Shown here: piece after piece, positions 25,840 through 36,305 of the stretch | Numbering within the stretch: the stretch's first letter is position 1 | How the letters are laid out: each line of letters opens with the position of its first letter | Source of the DNA: Pigmentiphaga aceris | GTDB lineage: Bacteria > Pseudomonadota > Gammaproteobacteria > Burkholderiales > Burkholderiaceae_B | Length of the DNA stretch: 64,000 bases | NCBI RefSeq assembly: GCF_008119665.1 | Contig: NZ_CP043046.1 | Location: 5,270,001 to 5,334,000, forward strand | Direction of reading: 5' to 3' | Made by a program: the position numbers and the translations under genes | The notes under the pieces: generated by a model | Seen by the model: only the letters and a program-made list of their open reading frames with translations | Database searches by the model: none | Told to the model about the DNA's origin: nothing

Positions 25840-28800
25840 TCAGCCAGCGACCTCTGGTTTACCGAAGCCCCCACCTCCCGGCGTTTCGATCACGAACATG
25901 TCGCCAGGCTGCAGTTGCGCACTGTCCTGCGGGCCCAGCGGCTCGACGCTGCCGTCGGCCCGTTCGACGTAATTGCGCCCCATGTCGCCCGGTCCGCCCC
26001 CCAGCAAACCGAAGGGTGCATAACGACGGTTGTTGGACAGAATCACTGCCGTCATTTCCTCCAGGAAACGCACGCGGCGAATGGCACCTTCACCCCCCAC
26101 GTAACGCCCTGCTCCACCCGAGCCTGCGCGGATTTCATACGACTCCAAACGCACCGGGAAACGCAGCTCCAGAATCTCGGGATCGGTCAGGCGCGAATTG
26201 GTCATGTGCGCCTGCACGACAGAGGTCCCCGCAAAGCCCGGAGAATCCGGCCCCACGTCATCCACACGCACCGGCCCGGCCCCTGTGCCGCCCGAAATGG
26301 TCTCGTAGTACTGGTAGCGCGCATTGCCGAAGGTGAAGTTGTTCATGGTGCCCTGGCTGGCGGCCAGCACGCCCAATGCGCCGTATAAGGCGTTCACGAT
26401 GCACATCGAGGTTTCGACGTTGCCCGCCACCACCGATGCAGGTGGGTTCGGCCGCAGCATCGAGCCTTCCGGAATGATGATCTGCAAGGGCTTCAGGCAG
26501 CCCGCATTCAACGGAATTTCATCGTCGACCAACGTGCGGAACACGTACAACACTGCGGCCGTGGCAATCGCGCTGGGGGCGTTGAAATTGTTGTCCAGTT
26601 GCGCAGACGTGCCGGTGAAATCCACCACCGCGCTGCGTGCTGCACGGTCCACCTTGACCGAGACGTCGATGCTGGCTCCGTTGTCCAGCGGATAGCGATA
26701 TTGCCCATCCTTCAACACCGAGATCACGCGGCGTACTGCTTCTTCGGCGTTGTCCTGCACGTGGCCCATGTAGGCGCGCACTACATCCAGGCCGAAGTGA
26801 TCGCACATGCGCAGCAGTTCCTGCACGCCCTTCTCGTTGGCGGCAATCTGCGCGTGCATATCGGCAATGTTCTGGTCGGGATTGCGCGCCGGCCACTTGC
26901 CAGAACCGAAGATGGCGCGTGCTTCGTCTTCCCGGAACACACCGCCCTTTACCAACTGGAAGTTGGTGAACAGCACGCCTTCATCTTCCACTGTTTTTGA
27001 GTCAGGCGGCATCGATCCCGGCGTGGTGCCGCCCACGTCGGCGTGGTGACCACGCGAGGCAACGTAGAACAGAATTTCCTTGCCAGTCGCCTCGAACACC
27101 GGCGTGATGATGGTGATGTCGGGCAGGTGTGTGCCGCCGTGATACGGGTCGTTGATCACGTAGGCATCGCCCGGTGCCATGCGACCTGCATTGGCCTGCG
27201 CCACCGTCAGTACCGATGCGCCCATCGACCCCAGGTGCACGGGCACGTGCGGGGCATTGGCGATCAGGTTGGCGTCGGCATCGAAGATCGCGCACGAGAA
27301 GTCCAGGCGCTCTTTGATGTTGACCGAGTAGGCCGTGTTCTGCAGCCGGAAGCCCATCTGTTCGGCAATCGACATGAACAGGTTGTTGAATACTTCCAGC
27401 ATGACCGGGTCGGCTTGAGTGCCCAGCGCGCGACGCGCCGGGCGTGCCGATACGCGACGAAGCACCAAGTGATCCAACGCAGTCAATTCAGCCTGCCAGC
27501 CAGCTTCCACCACCAGCGTCTGATTCTTTTCCGAGATGATTGCAGGACCTGAAATCCGGTCGCCCGCCACCAGGTCTTCACGCACGAACAAGGGCGTGTC
27601 GGCCCACTCGCCCGCGCTGACCATGCGAACCGTTTCGCGCGATGCAAGCGAGCCAGTGCGTTCATGTGCGGGAACCTGCTCGACCACGACTTCACCACCA
27701 CCGCGTGCCTCGACCGAAATGGTCTCGACCACCAGCGCACGGTTTGCCATCAGGAAGGAATAACGCTGACGATAAGCCGCTTCGAAATCGGCACGGATGC
27801 GGGCCAGATCGCTGAAGGCGATTTCCAATGAGGTGTCGGTGCCGCGATACTTAACATGCACGCGACGCTGCACCTTGATGGCATCACCGCTTACGTGCTG
27901 ACGCAGCAATTCGCCAGCCGCCTGCTCGGCCAAGTCATCGAGCGCGATGTCCAGTTCGGGCATCAGCGCGTCGTCTAGTTCTTTTTCGATCGTCTTCTGG
28001 CGAATATCGGTCTGATCAGCCAGGCCCATGCCATAAGCCGACAGCACGCCGCCCAGCGGATGCGCAAACACCGTGGTCATGCCCAGGGCATCGGCCACCA
28101 GGCACGCGTGCTGGCCGCCCGCACCGCCAAACACCGTCAAGGCGTATTCGGTGACGTCATGGCCTCGCTGCACCGAGATGCGCTTGATCGCCTCGGCCAT
28201 GTTGCCTACAGCTATTTCCAGGAAGCCCTCGGCAAGCTGCTCGGGTGTCATGGTGCGACCGGTCGCGGCCAGCACTTCGGCAGCCATGTCCGAGAACGCC
28301 TGACGCACCGCTGCGGCATCCAGCGGCTGATCGGCGTGGGGGCCGAATACCTTCGGGAAGAACGCGGGCTGGATTTTGCCCAGCAGCACATTGCAGTCGG
28401 TCACGGCCAGGCGGCCGCCACGGCGATAGCAGGTCGGGCCGGGATTCGCGCCGGCCGAATCGGGGCCGACCCGCAGACGCGCGCCATCGAAGTGCAGAAT
28501 CGATCCGCCACCCGCGGCGACGGTATGGATGCTCATCATCGGCGCACGCATGCGCACGCCGGCTACTTGTGTCTCGAACTCACGCTCGAACTCGCCCGCG
28601 TAGTGCGACACGTCGGTAGACGTACCCCCCATGTCGAAGCCGATGATGTGATCGAAACCGGCCAGTTCGCTGGTGCGCACCATGCCCACGATGCCCCCTG
28701 CCGGACCAGACAGAATCGCGTCCTTGCCACGGAATCGCCGGGCGTCGGTCAGGCCGCCGCTGGACTGCATGAACATCAGACGAATGCCTGGCAGCTCGCC

Positions 28801-29595
28801 TGCCACCTGATCGACATAGCGCTTCAGAATCGGCGACAGATAGGCGTCCACGACAGACGTATCGCCACGGGACACGAACTTGATCAGCGGGCTGACCTCG
28901 TGCGAGACGGATACTTGGGTAAAGCCGACTTCAGTCGCAATGCTGGCAGCGCGCTGTTCATGTTCCGGGGCTTGCCAGGCGTGCATGAACACGATGGCCA
29001 TGCTGCGGATGCCGTCGTCGTAGGCGGCCTGCATCTGCGTGCGCAACGAAGCTTCTTCCAGCGCGGTGACGACGCTGCCGTCGGCCGCAATGCGCTCGTC
29101 GGCTTCGATCACCGAGTCGTACAGCATTTCCGGCAAGACGACATTGCGATCGAACAGCCGGGGGCGGTTCTGATAGGCGATGCGCAGGCCATCTCGGAAG
29201 CCACGCGTGGTGACCAGCAGCGTGCGTTCGCCCTTGCGTTCCAGCAAGGCGTTGGTGGCCACGGTAGTGCCCATCTTCACGCAGTCGACCACATCGGCAG
29301 ACACGGCTTCGCCCGGTGCCAGACCCAGCAGCTTGCGAATGCCGGCCACCGCGGCATCACGATACTGCTCGGGGTTTTCCGAGAGCATTTTGATGGTCGT
29401 GGTCGATCCGTCCGGACGGCGGCCGACGATGTCGGTGAAGGTGCCGCCACGGTCGACCCAGAATTGCCATTTCATGTCGATGCTTTTGGGGGATTGGGGG
29501 GTCAAGTCAGCAGTCAAATCAGGAGCCAAACCCGGCACCGGGGCGCGGGTCTCCCCGCCGGCGGCTTGCGCCGCAGCGTAATCAGTGCGATCCAT
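25840..29595 (-). CDS. Fused hydantoinase/5-oxoprolinase (HyuA-HyuB, OPLAH type)
   Basis: 1251 residues, ATP-dependent 5-oxoprolinase family. The N-terminal half is HyuA-like: [14 protein letters not shown] (ATP-binding start), [27 protein letters not shown] and [17 protein letters not shown]. The C-terminal half is HyuB-like: [54 protein letters not shown] and the C-terminal [11 protein letters not shown]. It should open 5-oxo-L-proline or a related lactam to the amino acid with ATP. The first 40 residues are a Pro/Asp-rich, slightly repetitive leader ([12 protein letters not shown]); an in-frame ATG at 29475 may be the true start. It is the last gene of the Liv-type operon, with the DUF1445 gene near its head, which supports a D-glutamate/oxoproline theme. 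Confidence 0.92.
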   Translation of the reverse strand: MDRTDYAAAQAAGGETRAPVPGLAPDLTADLTPQSPKSIDMKWQFWVDRGGTFTDIVGRRPDGSTTTIKMLSENPEQYRDAAVAGIRKLLGLAPGEAVSADVVDCVKMGTTVATNALLERKGERTLLVTTRGFRDGLRIAYQNRPRLFDRNVVLPEMLYDSVIEADERIAADGSVVTALEEASLRTQMQAAYDDGIRSMAIVFMHAWQAPEHEQRAASIATEVGFTQVSVSHEVSPLIKFVSRGDTSVVDAYLSPILKRYVDQVAGELPGIRLMFMQSSGGLTDARRFRGKDAILSGPAGGIVGMVRTSELAGFDHIIGFDMGGTSTDVSHYAGEFEREFETQVAGVRMRAPMMSIHTVAAGGGSILHFDGARLRVGPDSAGANPGPTCYRRGGRLAVTDCNVLLGKIQPAFFPKVFGPHADQPLDAAAVRQAFSDMAAEVLAATGRTMTPEQLAEGFLEIAVGNMAEAIKRISVQRGHDVTEYALTVFGGAGGQHACLVADALGMTTVFAHPLGGVLSAYGMGLADQTDIRQKTIEKELDDALMPELDIALDDLAEQAAGELLRQHVSGDAIKVQRRVHVKYRGTDTSLEIAFSDLARIRADFEAAYRQRYSFLMANRALVVETISVEARGGGEVVVEQVPAHERTGSLASRETVRMVSAGEWADTPLFVREDLVAGDRISGPAIISEKNQTLVVEAGWQAELTALDHLVLRRVSARPARRALGTQADPVMLEVFNNLFMSIAEQMGFRLQNTAYSVNIKERLDFSCAIFDADANLIANAPHVPVHLGSMGASVLTVAQANAGRMAPGDAYVINDPYHGGTHLPDITIITPVFEATGKEILFYVASRGHHADVGGTTPGSMPPDSKTVEDEGVLFTNFQLVKGGVFREDEARAIFGSGKWPARNPDQNIADMHAQIAANEKGVQELLRMCDHFGLDVVRAYMGHVQDNAEEAVRRVISVLKDGQYRYPLDNGASIDVSVKVDRAARSAVVDFTGTSAQLDNNFNAPSAIATAAVLYVFRTLVDDEIPLNAGCLKPLQIIIPEGSMLRPNPPASVVAGNVETSMCIVNALYGALGVLAASQGTMNNFTFGNARYQYYETISGGTGAGPVRVDDVGPDSPGFAGTSVVQAHMTNSRLTDPEILELRFPVRLESYEIRAGSGGAGRYVGGEGAIRRVRFLEEMTAVILSNNRRYAPFGLLGGGPGDMGRNYVERADGSVEPLGPQDSAQLQPGDMFVIETPGGGGFGKPEVAG

Positions 29596-29599
29596 GGAT

Positions 29600-30319
29600 T
29601 TACATCCCTAGGTAGACGCGGCGTACTTCATCTGACGCCGCCAATTGTTCAGCAGTGCCCTGCAGGGCAATCCGGCCGGTTTGCATCACATAGGCACCTG
29701 CGGCGACTTCCAGCGCCTGGTTCATGTTCTGCTCCACCAGCAACACTGACAGGCCTTGCTGCTTGTTGAGCGCCTGCAGCGCATCGAACACCTGCTCGAC
29801 CAACAGTGGCGACAAGCCCAGGCTGGGTTCGTCGATCAGCAGCAGACGCGGACCACTCATCAACGCGCGGCCGATGGCCAGCATTTGCCGTTCACCGCCA
29901 GACATGGTGCCGGCCAGTTGTTCGCGGCGTTCCAGCAGTCGCGGGAACATGGCGTACACGCTGTCGATACGCTGCTTGATGATGGCTTCATCACGGACGG
30001 TATAGGCACCCAGTCGAAGGTTCTGCGCCACCGACTGGCGGGCGAACACACGTGCCCCTTCCGGGATCATCGCAATGCCCATCGTGACCAGCTTGTCCGG
30101 CTGCGTGCCGGTGATGTCACGACCTTCGAAGAACACCTTGCCGGACTGCGGCTTGACGGCACCGACGATGGCTTTCAAGGTGCTGGACTTGCCCGCGCCA
30201 TTGGCACCGAGCAAGGCCGTGATGTCGCCTTCGCGCACGGTCAGCGACACGCCGCCCACGGCCTGCACGCCACCGTAGGACACGTGCAGGTCACGGACTT
30301 CAAGCATGAACTCAGACAC
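29600..30319 (-). CDS. livF: Branched-chain amino acid-type ABC ATPase, LivF-like
   Basis: About 240 residues. Cytoplasmic ATPase of a HAAT-family importer: Walker [15 protein letters not shown], signature [13 protein letters not shown], Walker [15 protein letters not shown] and the H-loop region [12 protein letters not shown]. The LivF subclass is indicated by the short LivF-type C-terminus ending RRVYLGM. I chose the GTG at 30319, with GGGAG eight bases upstream; it overlaps the end of livG, implying coupling. The ATG at 30307 is an alternative. It works with the LivG ATPase and the two permeases below. Confidence 0.92.
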   Translation of the reverse strand: MSEFMLEVRDLHVSYGGVQAVGGVSLTVREGDITALLGANGAGKSSTLKAIVGAVKPQSGKVFFEGRDITGTQPDKLVTMGIAMIPEGARVFARQSVAQNLRLGAYTVRDEAIIKQRIDSVYAMFPRLLERREQLAGTMSGGERQMLAIGRALMSGPRLLLIDEPSLGLSPLLVEQVFDALQALNKQQGLSVLLVEQNMNQALEVAAGAYVMQTGRIALQGTAEQLAASDEVRRVYLGM

Positions 30320-31034
30320 GGTGTTTTCTCCCGAGATAGGCTTCGATGACGGCCGGGTGGCGCACGATTTCCTGTGGCGGGCCTTCCGCAATGGTCTGGC
30401 CGAAGTTCAGCACCAGCACCCGATGCGCAAGCCGCATCACCACTTCCAGCACGTGTTCGACAATGATCAGGGTCACACCTGCCGCATGGATGTCACGCAG
30501 GATGTCGGCAAGTGCAATGGCCTCGCTCGGATTGAGACCCCCCGCCACCTCGTCCAGCAACAACATCTTCGGCTGGGTGGCCAGCGCACGCGCCAGCTCC
30601 ACGCGTTTTTGTCCCGCCACGTTCAGCTCGCGCGCCCGCACGTCGGCACGGTCTTGCAAGCCCACCAGCTTCAATACTTGCTCGGCGGCATCACGCGCCT
30701 CGTTCAGACGCGAGTGACGCAGCAAGGCCCCCACCATTGCGTTCTCCAGCACGGTCATGTCGCCGAAGTTGCGCGGGATCTGATAAGACCGCACCAGGCC
30801 CAGCGTCGCCACCTGTTCGGGGGTCTTGCCGGCCAATGGTTTGCCATCGAAAGACACCGTGCCGGACGTGGGTTGATGTGCACCCACCAGGCCGTTGAAC
30901 AGCGTGCTTTTTCCTGCACCGTTGGGGCCGATGACGGCCACGATTTCGCCAGCGGCAACCGACAGGGAAATGTCTTTGTTGGCGACCAGCCCGCCGAAGC
31001 GTTTGGTCAGTTGTTTAACGTCGAGCAGCGCCAC
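30312..31034 (-). CDS. livG: Branched-chain amino acid-type ABC ATPase, LivG-like
   Basis: 240 residues. Walker A GPNGAGKSTLFN, signature NVAGQKRVELARALA, Walker B KMLLLDEVAGGLNP. The LivG subclass is indicated by RSYQIPRNFGDMTVLENAMVG and the C-terminal [10 protein letters not shown]. It partners LivF in powering the permeases. Its start overlaps the end of livM by about 20 bases, so the operon is tightly packed. Confidence 0.93.
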   Translation of the reverse strand: MALLDVKQLTKRFGGLVANKDISLSVAAGEIVAVIGPNGAGKSTLFNGLVGAHQPTSGTVSFDGKPLAGKTPEQVATLGLVRSYQIPRNFGDMTVLENAMVGALLRHSRLNEARDAAEQVLKLVGLQDRADVRARELNVAGQKRVELARALATQPKMLLLDEVAGGLNPSEAIALADILRDIHAAGVTLIIVEHVLEVVMRLAHRVLVLNFGQTIAEGPPQEIVRHPAVIEAYLGRKHRV

Positions 31035-32037
31035 GTCGCCTCCTCAGAGTCACCAGACCGCCCGGCAGGAACATGGTCACCAACAGAATTGCCAGGCCGA
31101 AGATCAGCAAGTCCAGGCCAAGGCCGGAACTGCCCCACATCACACGCGTACCTTCCGACAGCGGGATCAGCAGCGCTGCCCCCAGCCACGGTCCCAGCAA
31201 GCTGCCTACGCCGCCCAGGATGGCCACCAGCACCACCTGCACCGACAGGCTCAGGCTGAACATCGATTCAGGTTCGATGAAACCCACATACATCGCAAAG
31301 AACCCGCCCCACACGCCGGTGATGCCACCCGACAGCACGAAGGCCAGCATCTTGTAGCGATCGGCCGGTACACCCAGGCTGCGTGCTGCCGACTCGTCAC
31401 CATTGATGGCGCGCCAGTAGAAGCCCACCTTGGAATGCACCAGGAACCAGGTTGCCAGGAAGGTCAGCAAAGCCAGGCCGATAGCGATCCAGTAGTACGG
31501 CACCTTGCTGCGGAACAAGAGCATCCATGGTGCTTCGGCAATCGGTGCTTCCAGACCCACCGCACCGCCCGCCCACTGCCAATTGATCATCAGCAGCAAG
31601 CCGATCTGCAGCAGCGCGATCGTGGCCATGGCGAAGTAGTGCCCCGCCAGACGCAAGGTCGGACCACCCACTACCCAGGCAATTGCCGCAGACAGCAGCC
31701 CACCGAGCGGAATGCCGATGATGGGCGTGAGCTTCAGGTGTTGCAGCAGCAAGATGGTGGTGTAACCACCCACGCCCACGAACACGCAGTGCCCGAAGGA
31801 CACGCGGCCCAGGAAACCGCCAACCAGGTTCCAGGCGGCACCGAGCGCGCCGAACATGATCACCATCAGCAGCACCTGGATGGTGAACGCGTCCTTCACG
31901 AACACCGGTGCGGCGGCCAACAAGGCGGCGACGAGCACGGCGATCAGCAGCGGCCGGCGCGACGAGCCCGCCCGCTTGGCCGATGCCGGCGGCGAAGCCG
32001 GACGATCGATAGATGAATTCATCTGAGTAGTTCCCAT
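31015..32037 (-). CDS. livM: Branched-chain amino acid-type ABC permease, LivM-like
   Basis: 340 residues, about nine hydrophobic segments. LivM landmarks: GAAWNLVGGFLGRVSFGHCVFVGVGGYTTI, FYWRAINGDESAARSLGVPADRYK (the cytoplasmic coupling loop), and LSGGITGVWGGFF. The N-terminal 30 residues are a hydrophilic tail. Forms the membrane channel with LivH. The ATG at 32037 is one base after the livH stop; the internal ATG at 32022 is a possible alternative. Confidence 0.93.
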   Translation of the reverse strand: MGTTQMNSSIDRPASPPASAKRAGSSRRPLLIAVLVAALLAAAPVFVKDAFTIQVLLMVIMFGALGAAWNLVGGFLGRVSFGHCVFVGVGGYTTILLLQHLKLTPIIGIPLGGLLSAAIAWVVGGPTLRLAGHYFAMATIALLQIGLLLMINWQWAGGAVGLEAPIAEAPWMLLFRSKVPYYWIAIGLALLTFLATWFLVHSKVGFYWRAINGDESAARSLGVPADRYKMLAFVLSGGITGVWGGFFAMYVGFIEPESMFSLSLSVQVVLVAILGGVGSLLGPWLGAALLIPLSEGTRVMWGSSGLGLDLLIFGLAILLVTMFLPGGLVTLRRRRGAARR

Positions 32038-32038
32038 G

Positions 32039-32890
32039 TCACCAGCGCCCGAACAATCCGCGGGGCCGATACCACAGCACCAGGATGAAGACGATGAAGA
32101 TGCTGACAGTCTTGAGTGCCGGGGCCACGAAGTAACCCGTCATGGACTCGATCACACCCAGCGTGATGCCAGCGACCAGCGCACCCGGCAAGGAGCCGAA
32201 TCCGCCCATGCACACCGCCACGAAGGCAAGCAGGCCGAACACCGTGCCCACGGACGGGTAGACGTAGAAGAAGGTGGTGAGCAAGGCACCGGCGAAACCG
32301 ACTGCCGCACTGCCGACGATCCAGACCTGCGCATTGACACGGTCAGGCGGAATGCCGACCAGCGCCGCGACTTCGCGATCTTCGGCAACCGCTTGCAGCG
32401 CATGGCCCCAACGGGTGCGATAGACCAGCCAGAACAGAATGCCGATCACCGCCAGCGAGGCAATGGCAGCAATGACTTGCGGACGACCCATCGAGATATT
32501 GCCGACCGTGATACTGCCTGAGACCAGCGTGTCGGGCAGATTGCGATAGTCGGGCGAGAAGAAGATGAACGCCAGTTGGCGCAGCACCAGACCCAGGCCG
32601 AAAGTGGCCAGGATGATGGCCATCGCCGGACCCTTCTGCAGCCGCTTGATGATCAGGGTGTAGGTGGTAAACCCCACGAACCCGAGCAGGCAGGCAACCA
32701 TCGGTGCGGACAAAGTCGGGTCGACGTGACCCAGGGTGAACATCCAATAGGCGGCATACATGCCGAGCATCAAGAACTCGCCGTGGGCGAAATTGATGAC
32801 GTCGGTAATACCCCATATCAACGCCAGGCCGAGGGCGACCGCGGCGTAGATCAGGCCGTTGAACAGGCCTGCTGAAAGCGCTTCTAACAT
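32039..32890 (-). CDS. livH: Branched-chain amino acid-type ABC permease, LivH-like
   Basis: 283 residues, seven to eight membrane helices. The N-terminus GLFNGLIYAAVALGLALIWG and ITDVINFAHGEFLMLGMY is diagnostic of LivH, and the coupling loop RWGHALQAVAEDREVAALVGI and FLLAF..VCMGGFGSLPGALVAG-type C-terminus follow. Pairs with LivM. A hairpin lies between it and the binding-protein gene upstream, which may let the binding protein be made in excess. Confidence 0.93.
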   Translation of the reverse strand: MLEALSAGLFNGLIYAAVALGLALIWGITDVINFAHGEFLMLGMYAAYWMFTLGHVDPTLSAPMVACLLGFVGFTTYTLIIKRLQKGPAMAIILATFGLGLVLRQLAFIFFSPDYRNLPDTLVSGSITVGNISMGRPQVIAAIASLAVIGILFWLVYRTRWGHALQAVAEDREVAALVGIPPDRVNAQVWIVGSAAVGFAGALLTTFFYVYPSVGTVFGLLAFVAVCMGGFGSLPGALVAGITLGVIESMTGYFVAPALKTVSIFIVFILVLWYRPRGLFGRW

Positions 32891-32918
32891 GCTTGGCTCC
32901 TGTAGTGGCAGCCTGCGA

Positions 32919-32934
32919 CGCGCCCCGCGGCGCG
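32919..32934 (-). promoter_or_regulatory. Intercistronic hairpin between binding-protein gene and livH
   Basis: CGCGCC (32919-32924) pairs with GGCGCG (32929-32934), with a four-base loop, 17 bases after the binding-protein stop on the minus strand. It may stabilise the upstream mRNA or partly terminate, as often seen between a binding protein and its permeases. Confidence 0.4.
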
Positions 32935-32950
32935 CCGTAGGCCGAGGGGC

Positions 32951-34201
32951 TTATTTCCAGGTGAACGGCAGCGTCGGCAAGCTCTGATCAAGCTTGTATT
33001 TCAGCGGCCAGACGGTCTGGTATTGATTGCCCTTCAACTCCAGGATCAGGCCCGAGCCCAGCGTGTTCTGGCCGTGCTGATCGAACTTCACCCCCGCCCA
33101 GGGCATGACTACCTGCGACTCGCCCAACGAGGTGGCAGCAAGTGCCTTGCGGATGGCTTCCGGGTCGGTCGAGCCTGCGCGGTTGATGGCATCGGCCAGC
33201 ACCAGCACGCCCTGCATCGAACGGCCGTTGTTGCCGTTCATGTCCTTGCCGGTCTTGGCCTTGTACAAGTCGTTGATGACCTTGATCAGCGGCTTGGTCG
33301 CGGCCAGGTCATTGCCCCATACGTCACGCGTCAGCACCGTCTGAACTTGCGGGCCGACTTCCTGCACGAAGCGCGAATCGATGAAGCCTGCATCGTTGGC
33401 CAGCAGCACCGGCGGTGCGTACTTGCTTTCGCGCATGGTGCGCACGAACAGCATGGCGTCGGCGGTGTAGCTGGCAAAGATGGCAACGTCGGGTTTGATC
33501 GCGGCAAGCGTCTGCACTTCGGCGGTCAACGACGGCGAACCAGCTGCGTAGGCAATCTTGCCAACGATCTTGCGGTTGTACTTGGCGGCGAATTTCTCGA
33601 CGGCCTTGTAGGTGTTCACGCCGAAGTCGGTGTTCTCGTAGACCACCGCGATCTTCTGGGTGGGCACGGCCTTCACGCCATCCAGGAACTCCATCATGTT
33701 GTCGATGAAGGTGTCATCGTTCGGCGAGGTACGGAAGAACCACTTGTAGTTGCGTTCGGTCAGGTCGGGGCTGCTCGACTCGCCGTTCAGGAAGGGAATG
33801 CCGCGCTGCTCGGCGATGCGGCTGGCGGTCTTGGTGACGGCGGACTGATACGCACCGGTCAGCGCAACGACCTTTTCCTGTTCGATCAGGCGCTGCGCGT
33901 CAGACAGGCCGACTTCCGGCTTGCCTTGCGAATCGCCGAACACGACCTCAAGCTTGGCACCGCCAAGGTTGGGCAAGCCTGCACCCTTGGCCAGCGGCAC
34001 ATCACCCAGTTCCGGGTGCGGGTTGTTCACCAGCTCGACTGCCAGTTCGATGGCCGCCTTGATTTCAGCCCCGGTGGACGCAAGCGGTCCGCTCAGGGGA
34101 TAGATCGCACCGATGCGAACGGTTTTTTGCTGTGCCAGCGCAGCAGGCCCGAAGGTCAGCGCCACGCAAGCGGCGGTCACGCCAATTAGTTGCTTGAACA
34201 T
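32951..34201 (-). CDS. Branched-chain amino acid-type ABC substrate-binding protein
   Basis: 416 residues from ATG 34201, which is preceded by GAGGAGA. Signal peptide FKQLIGVTAACVALTFGPAALAQ. The mature protein is a periplasmic binding fold: TVRIGAIYPLSGPLASTGAEI, VVALTGAYQSAVTKTASRIAEQ and WGNDLAATKPLIK. It first defines the ligand of the Liv transporter downstream. With a 5-oxoprolinase at the operon's end and a DUF1445 gene upstream, the ligand is more likely a glutamate derivative, lactam or hydantoin than leucine, but this is inference. It begins after a 197-base gap that probably holds its promoter. Confidence 0.93.
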   Translation of the reverse strand: MFKQLIGVTAACVALTFGPAALAQQKTVRIGAIYPLSGPLASTGAEIKAAIELAVELVNNPHPELGDVPLAKGAGLPNLGGAKLEVVFGDSQGKPEVGLSDAQRLIEQEKVVALTGAYQSAVTKTASRIAEQRGIPFLNGESSSPDLTERNYKWFFRTSPNDDTFIDNMMEFLDGVKAVPTQKIAVVYENTDFGVNTYKAVEKFAAKYNRKIVGKIAYAAGSPSLTAEVQTLAAIKPDVAIFASYTADAMLFVRTMRESKYAPPVLLANDAGFIDSRFVQEVGPQVQTVLTRDVWGNDLAATKPLIKVINDLYKAKTGKDMNGNNGRSMQGVLVLADAINRAGSTDPEAIRKALAATSLGESQVVMPWAGVKFDQHGQNTLGSGLILELKGNQYQTVWPLKYKLDQSLPTLPFTWK

Positions 34202-34398
34202 TTTTTTGTGTCTCCTCGATACTCGGAACATCATTGCGATGTGGACGGGAACTGCAACGTACGACCCATGCACAGGCATGGGCGGCCGGAAAAAATGGGC
34301 ACAGGTGCACCCGGTCGCGCCGCGATACGGCGAAACCTTCAATCCGGAAATTCAGTGTGCAGCGCCCCGGCTGATAGGGCGCTGTACGGTGTCTTGTC

Positions 34399-35208
34399 CT
34401 AGAACGCAGCCAGGCGGCTGTTGACCAGGTCAGTCACCAGCATGTGACCGGGTGCGTGTGTGATGCAGAACTCGGGGCGCACCGACGCGACCACCGATTG
34501 CGGTGTCACGCCACAAGCCCAGAACACGGGAATCTCATCCTCACCGATATCCACAGCGTCGCCGTATTCGGGCTTGTGGATATCTGCAATGCCGATCTGT
34601 GACGGGTCACCGAAGTGCACGGGAGCACCATGCACTGACGGGAATCGCGACGTCACCTGGATGGCGCGAATGGCTTCCGCGACTTTCATCGGCCGCATCG
34701 ACACCACCATCGGACCCGAGAACACCCCTGCCGGAACCGTCGGGACATTGGTGCGATACATGGGCACGTTGCGACCTTGTTCGATGTGACGGACCGGCAG
34801 CCCGTTATCGAGCATGGCTTCTTCGAACGAGAACGAACAACCGATCAGGAAAGACACCAGGTCGTCGCGCCAGATGTCGCGCACATCGGTGGGTTCATCG
34901 ACCAGCACGCCGTCGTGCCACACGCGATAACGCGGGATATCGCTGCGGATGTCGATGTCGACGCCCAGCTCGTTCAAGGACGGGTTGCCCGGTTCGGACA
35001 CCGCCAGCAAGGGGCAGGACTTGGGATTGCGCTGGCAGAAGCGCAGGAAATCGTCGGCCAGCGCGGCAGGCAGGATGGCCAGATTGGCCTGTACATGTCC
35101 GGGTGCCAGGTTGGCGGTCGGACCAGTCACGCGACCGGAGCGTGCATCGAGTCGGGCCTGGTGCGCGTCCGACAAAGCAATGAAAGGCAAATCTGAACGT
35201 GCTGACAC
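34399..35208 (-). CDS. DUF1445/YcsI family putative hydro-lyase (D-glutamate cyclase family)
   Basis: 269 residues, soluble. Matches the YcsI/DUF1445 family (PF07286), for which the mammalian member DGLUCY has D-glutamate cyclase activity (D-glutamate to 5-oxo-D-proline); bacterial members are usually annotated putative hydro-lyase. Conserved blocks include [14 protein letters not shown] near residue 35, [46 protein letters not shown] and [12 protein letters not shown] with [12 protein letters not shown]. It is transcribed with the Liv transporter and 5-oxoprolinase below. Together these could interconvert glutamate and 5-oxoproline, but the stereochemistry (D from cyclase, L for prolinase) leaves a gap, so activity is inferred. 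Confidence 0.85.
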   Translation of the reverse strand: MSARSDLPFIALSDAHQARLDARSGRVTGPTANLAPGHVQANLAILPAALADDFLRFCQRNPKSCPLLAVSEPGNPSLNELGVDIDIRSDIPRYRVWHDGVLVDEPTDVRDIWRDDLVSFLIGCSFSFEEAMLDNGLPVRHIEQGRNVPMYRTNVPTVPAGVFSGPMVVSMRPMKVAEAIRAIQVTSRFPSVHGAPVHFGDPSQIGIADIHKPEYGDAVDIGEDEIPVFWACGVTPQSVVASVRPEFCITHAPGHMLVTDLVNSRLAAF

Positions 35209-35312
35209 GAGAGGGCTCCGGCTGCGTGGATCGATGACGCATTACGCCGTGCTTGGCAAATCCCGTCCAATCACATGTTGCGATAGACCGTGATAAGAAA
35301 AAACGATCAGTG

Positions 35313-36215
35313 TCAGCCGGACGTGCTTTTGTCCTCGGCCGCGATGCGTTGCGCAGCCTGCGCCACCGTATGGGCGATATGGCTGTCAGGCCCCGGCACC
35401 CAGCAGGCCGTGTAGTGCAGCGGTGGCAGAGGCGGGGCAAGCACATCAAGCAGGCGCAACTGCCCTTCCGCCAGTTCACGCGACAACGTGACCGGGGCCA
35501 CCACGGCGGTACCGCGTCCGTCGCAGGCCATGCGCACGATCACGCTCACCGCCGAGCTGCCGTACATGCGCGGCGCAGTCGCAGACGCGCTGCTGAGCAG
35601 TCGATGCACGGCACGATACGGACTGGTGGTGGACGCATAGGTCACCACAGGCATCTTGGCCACCTGTTCCAGGCTGATGGGCTCAGGCCCCAGATCCAGC
35701 TGCGGGCTGGCGATCCACGCAAGGGGGTACTGGCAGAGTTCAAGCTTTTCCAGCTTCGGTTCGTCCAGGGGTTCCAACAGAAACGCCAGGTCGATCTGGC
35801 GGGCCAGCACCTGTGCACGCAGGCCAGAGGTAGTGTCCACCTGGATTTCAATTTCCAAGGCAGGATAAGCATCCGACAGATGCTCCATCAGGGTCGAGAA
35901 CCAGGTGTGGATCAGGGTCTCGGATACCCCCAGTCGCAAGGTGCCGCTCATGACACTGTCAGCACGCGCAGCCTGCAGCATGTCATGGCGCATCTGCAGC
36001 ATGCGCTCGGCGTGCGACAGCAATTCCTCGCCTTTTGCCGTCAGCTTGATGCCCCGCGTATCGCGTTCGAACAGCTTGACGCCCAAGTCGCCTTCCAGCA
36101 ATGCAATGCGCTGCGAAATCGCAGGTTGTGTCGCGTTCAGTTTCTCGGCAGCCGAGCGAAAACCGCCCAGCGTGGCCACCCAGAAGAAGGTCTCGATATT
36201 GCGTAGATCGATCAT
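35313..36215 (-). CDS. LysR-type transcriptional regulator
   Basis: 300 residues. N-terminal winged HTH (IETFFWVATLGGFRSAAEKLNATQPAISQRIALLE) and a C-terminal effector domain with TLRLGVSETLIHTWFST and the typical two-lobed pattern. It is co-directional with and upstream of the DUF1445 and transporter genes, so it may regulate that operon. It lies between that operon and the polar amino-acid transporter operon. Effector unknown. Confidence 0.92.
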   Translation of the reverse strand: MIDLRNIETFFWVATLGGFRSAAEKLNATQPAISQRIALLEGDLGVKLFERDTRGIKLTAKGEELLSHAERMLQMRHDMLQAARADSVMSGTLRLGVSETLIHTWFSTLMEHLSDAYPALEIEIQVDTTSGLRAQVLARQIDLAFLLEPLDEPKLEKLELCQYPLAWIASPQLDLGPEPISLEQVAKMPVVTYASTTSPYRAVHRLLSSASATAPRMYGSSAVSVIVRMACDGRGTAVVAPVTLSRELAEGQLRLLDVLAPPLPPLHYTACWVPGPDSHIAHTVAQAAQRIAAEDKSTSG

Positions 36216-36305
36216 GGAACGAGGTCTGCCAGCAAGCCGTCGATCGCCGATCGTACCTTGTGCAATGCGGGATACGCGACGGGAATTTTTCCCGTCGCCG
36301 CAGAG

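Noticed and set aside
28060..29769. 569-codon plus-strand frame opposite the 5-oxoprolinase
   Set aside because: Antisense to strongly conserved HyuA motifs; composition rich in His/Arg/Gln without domains.
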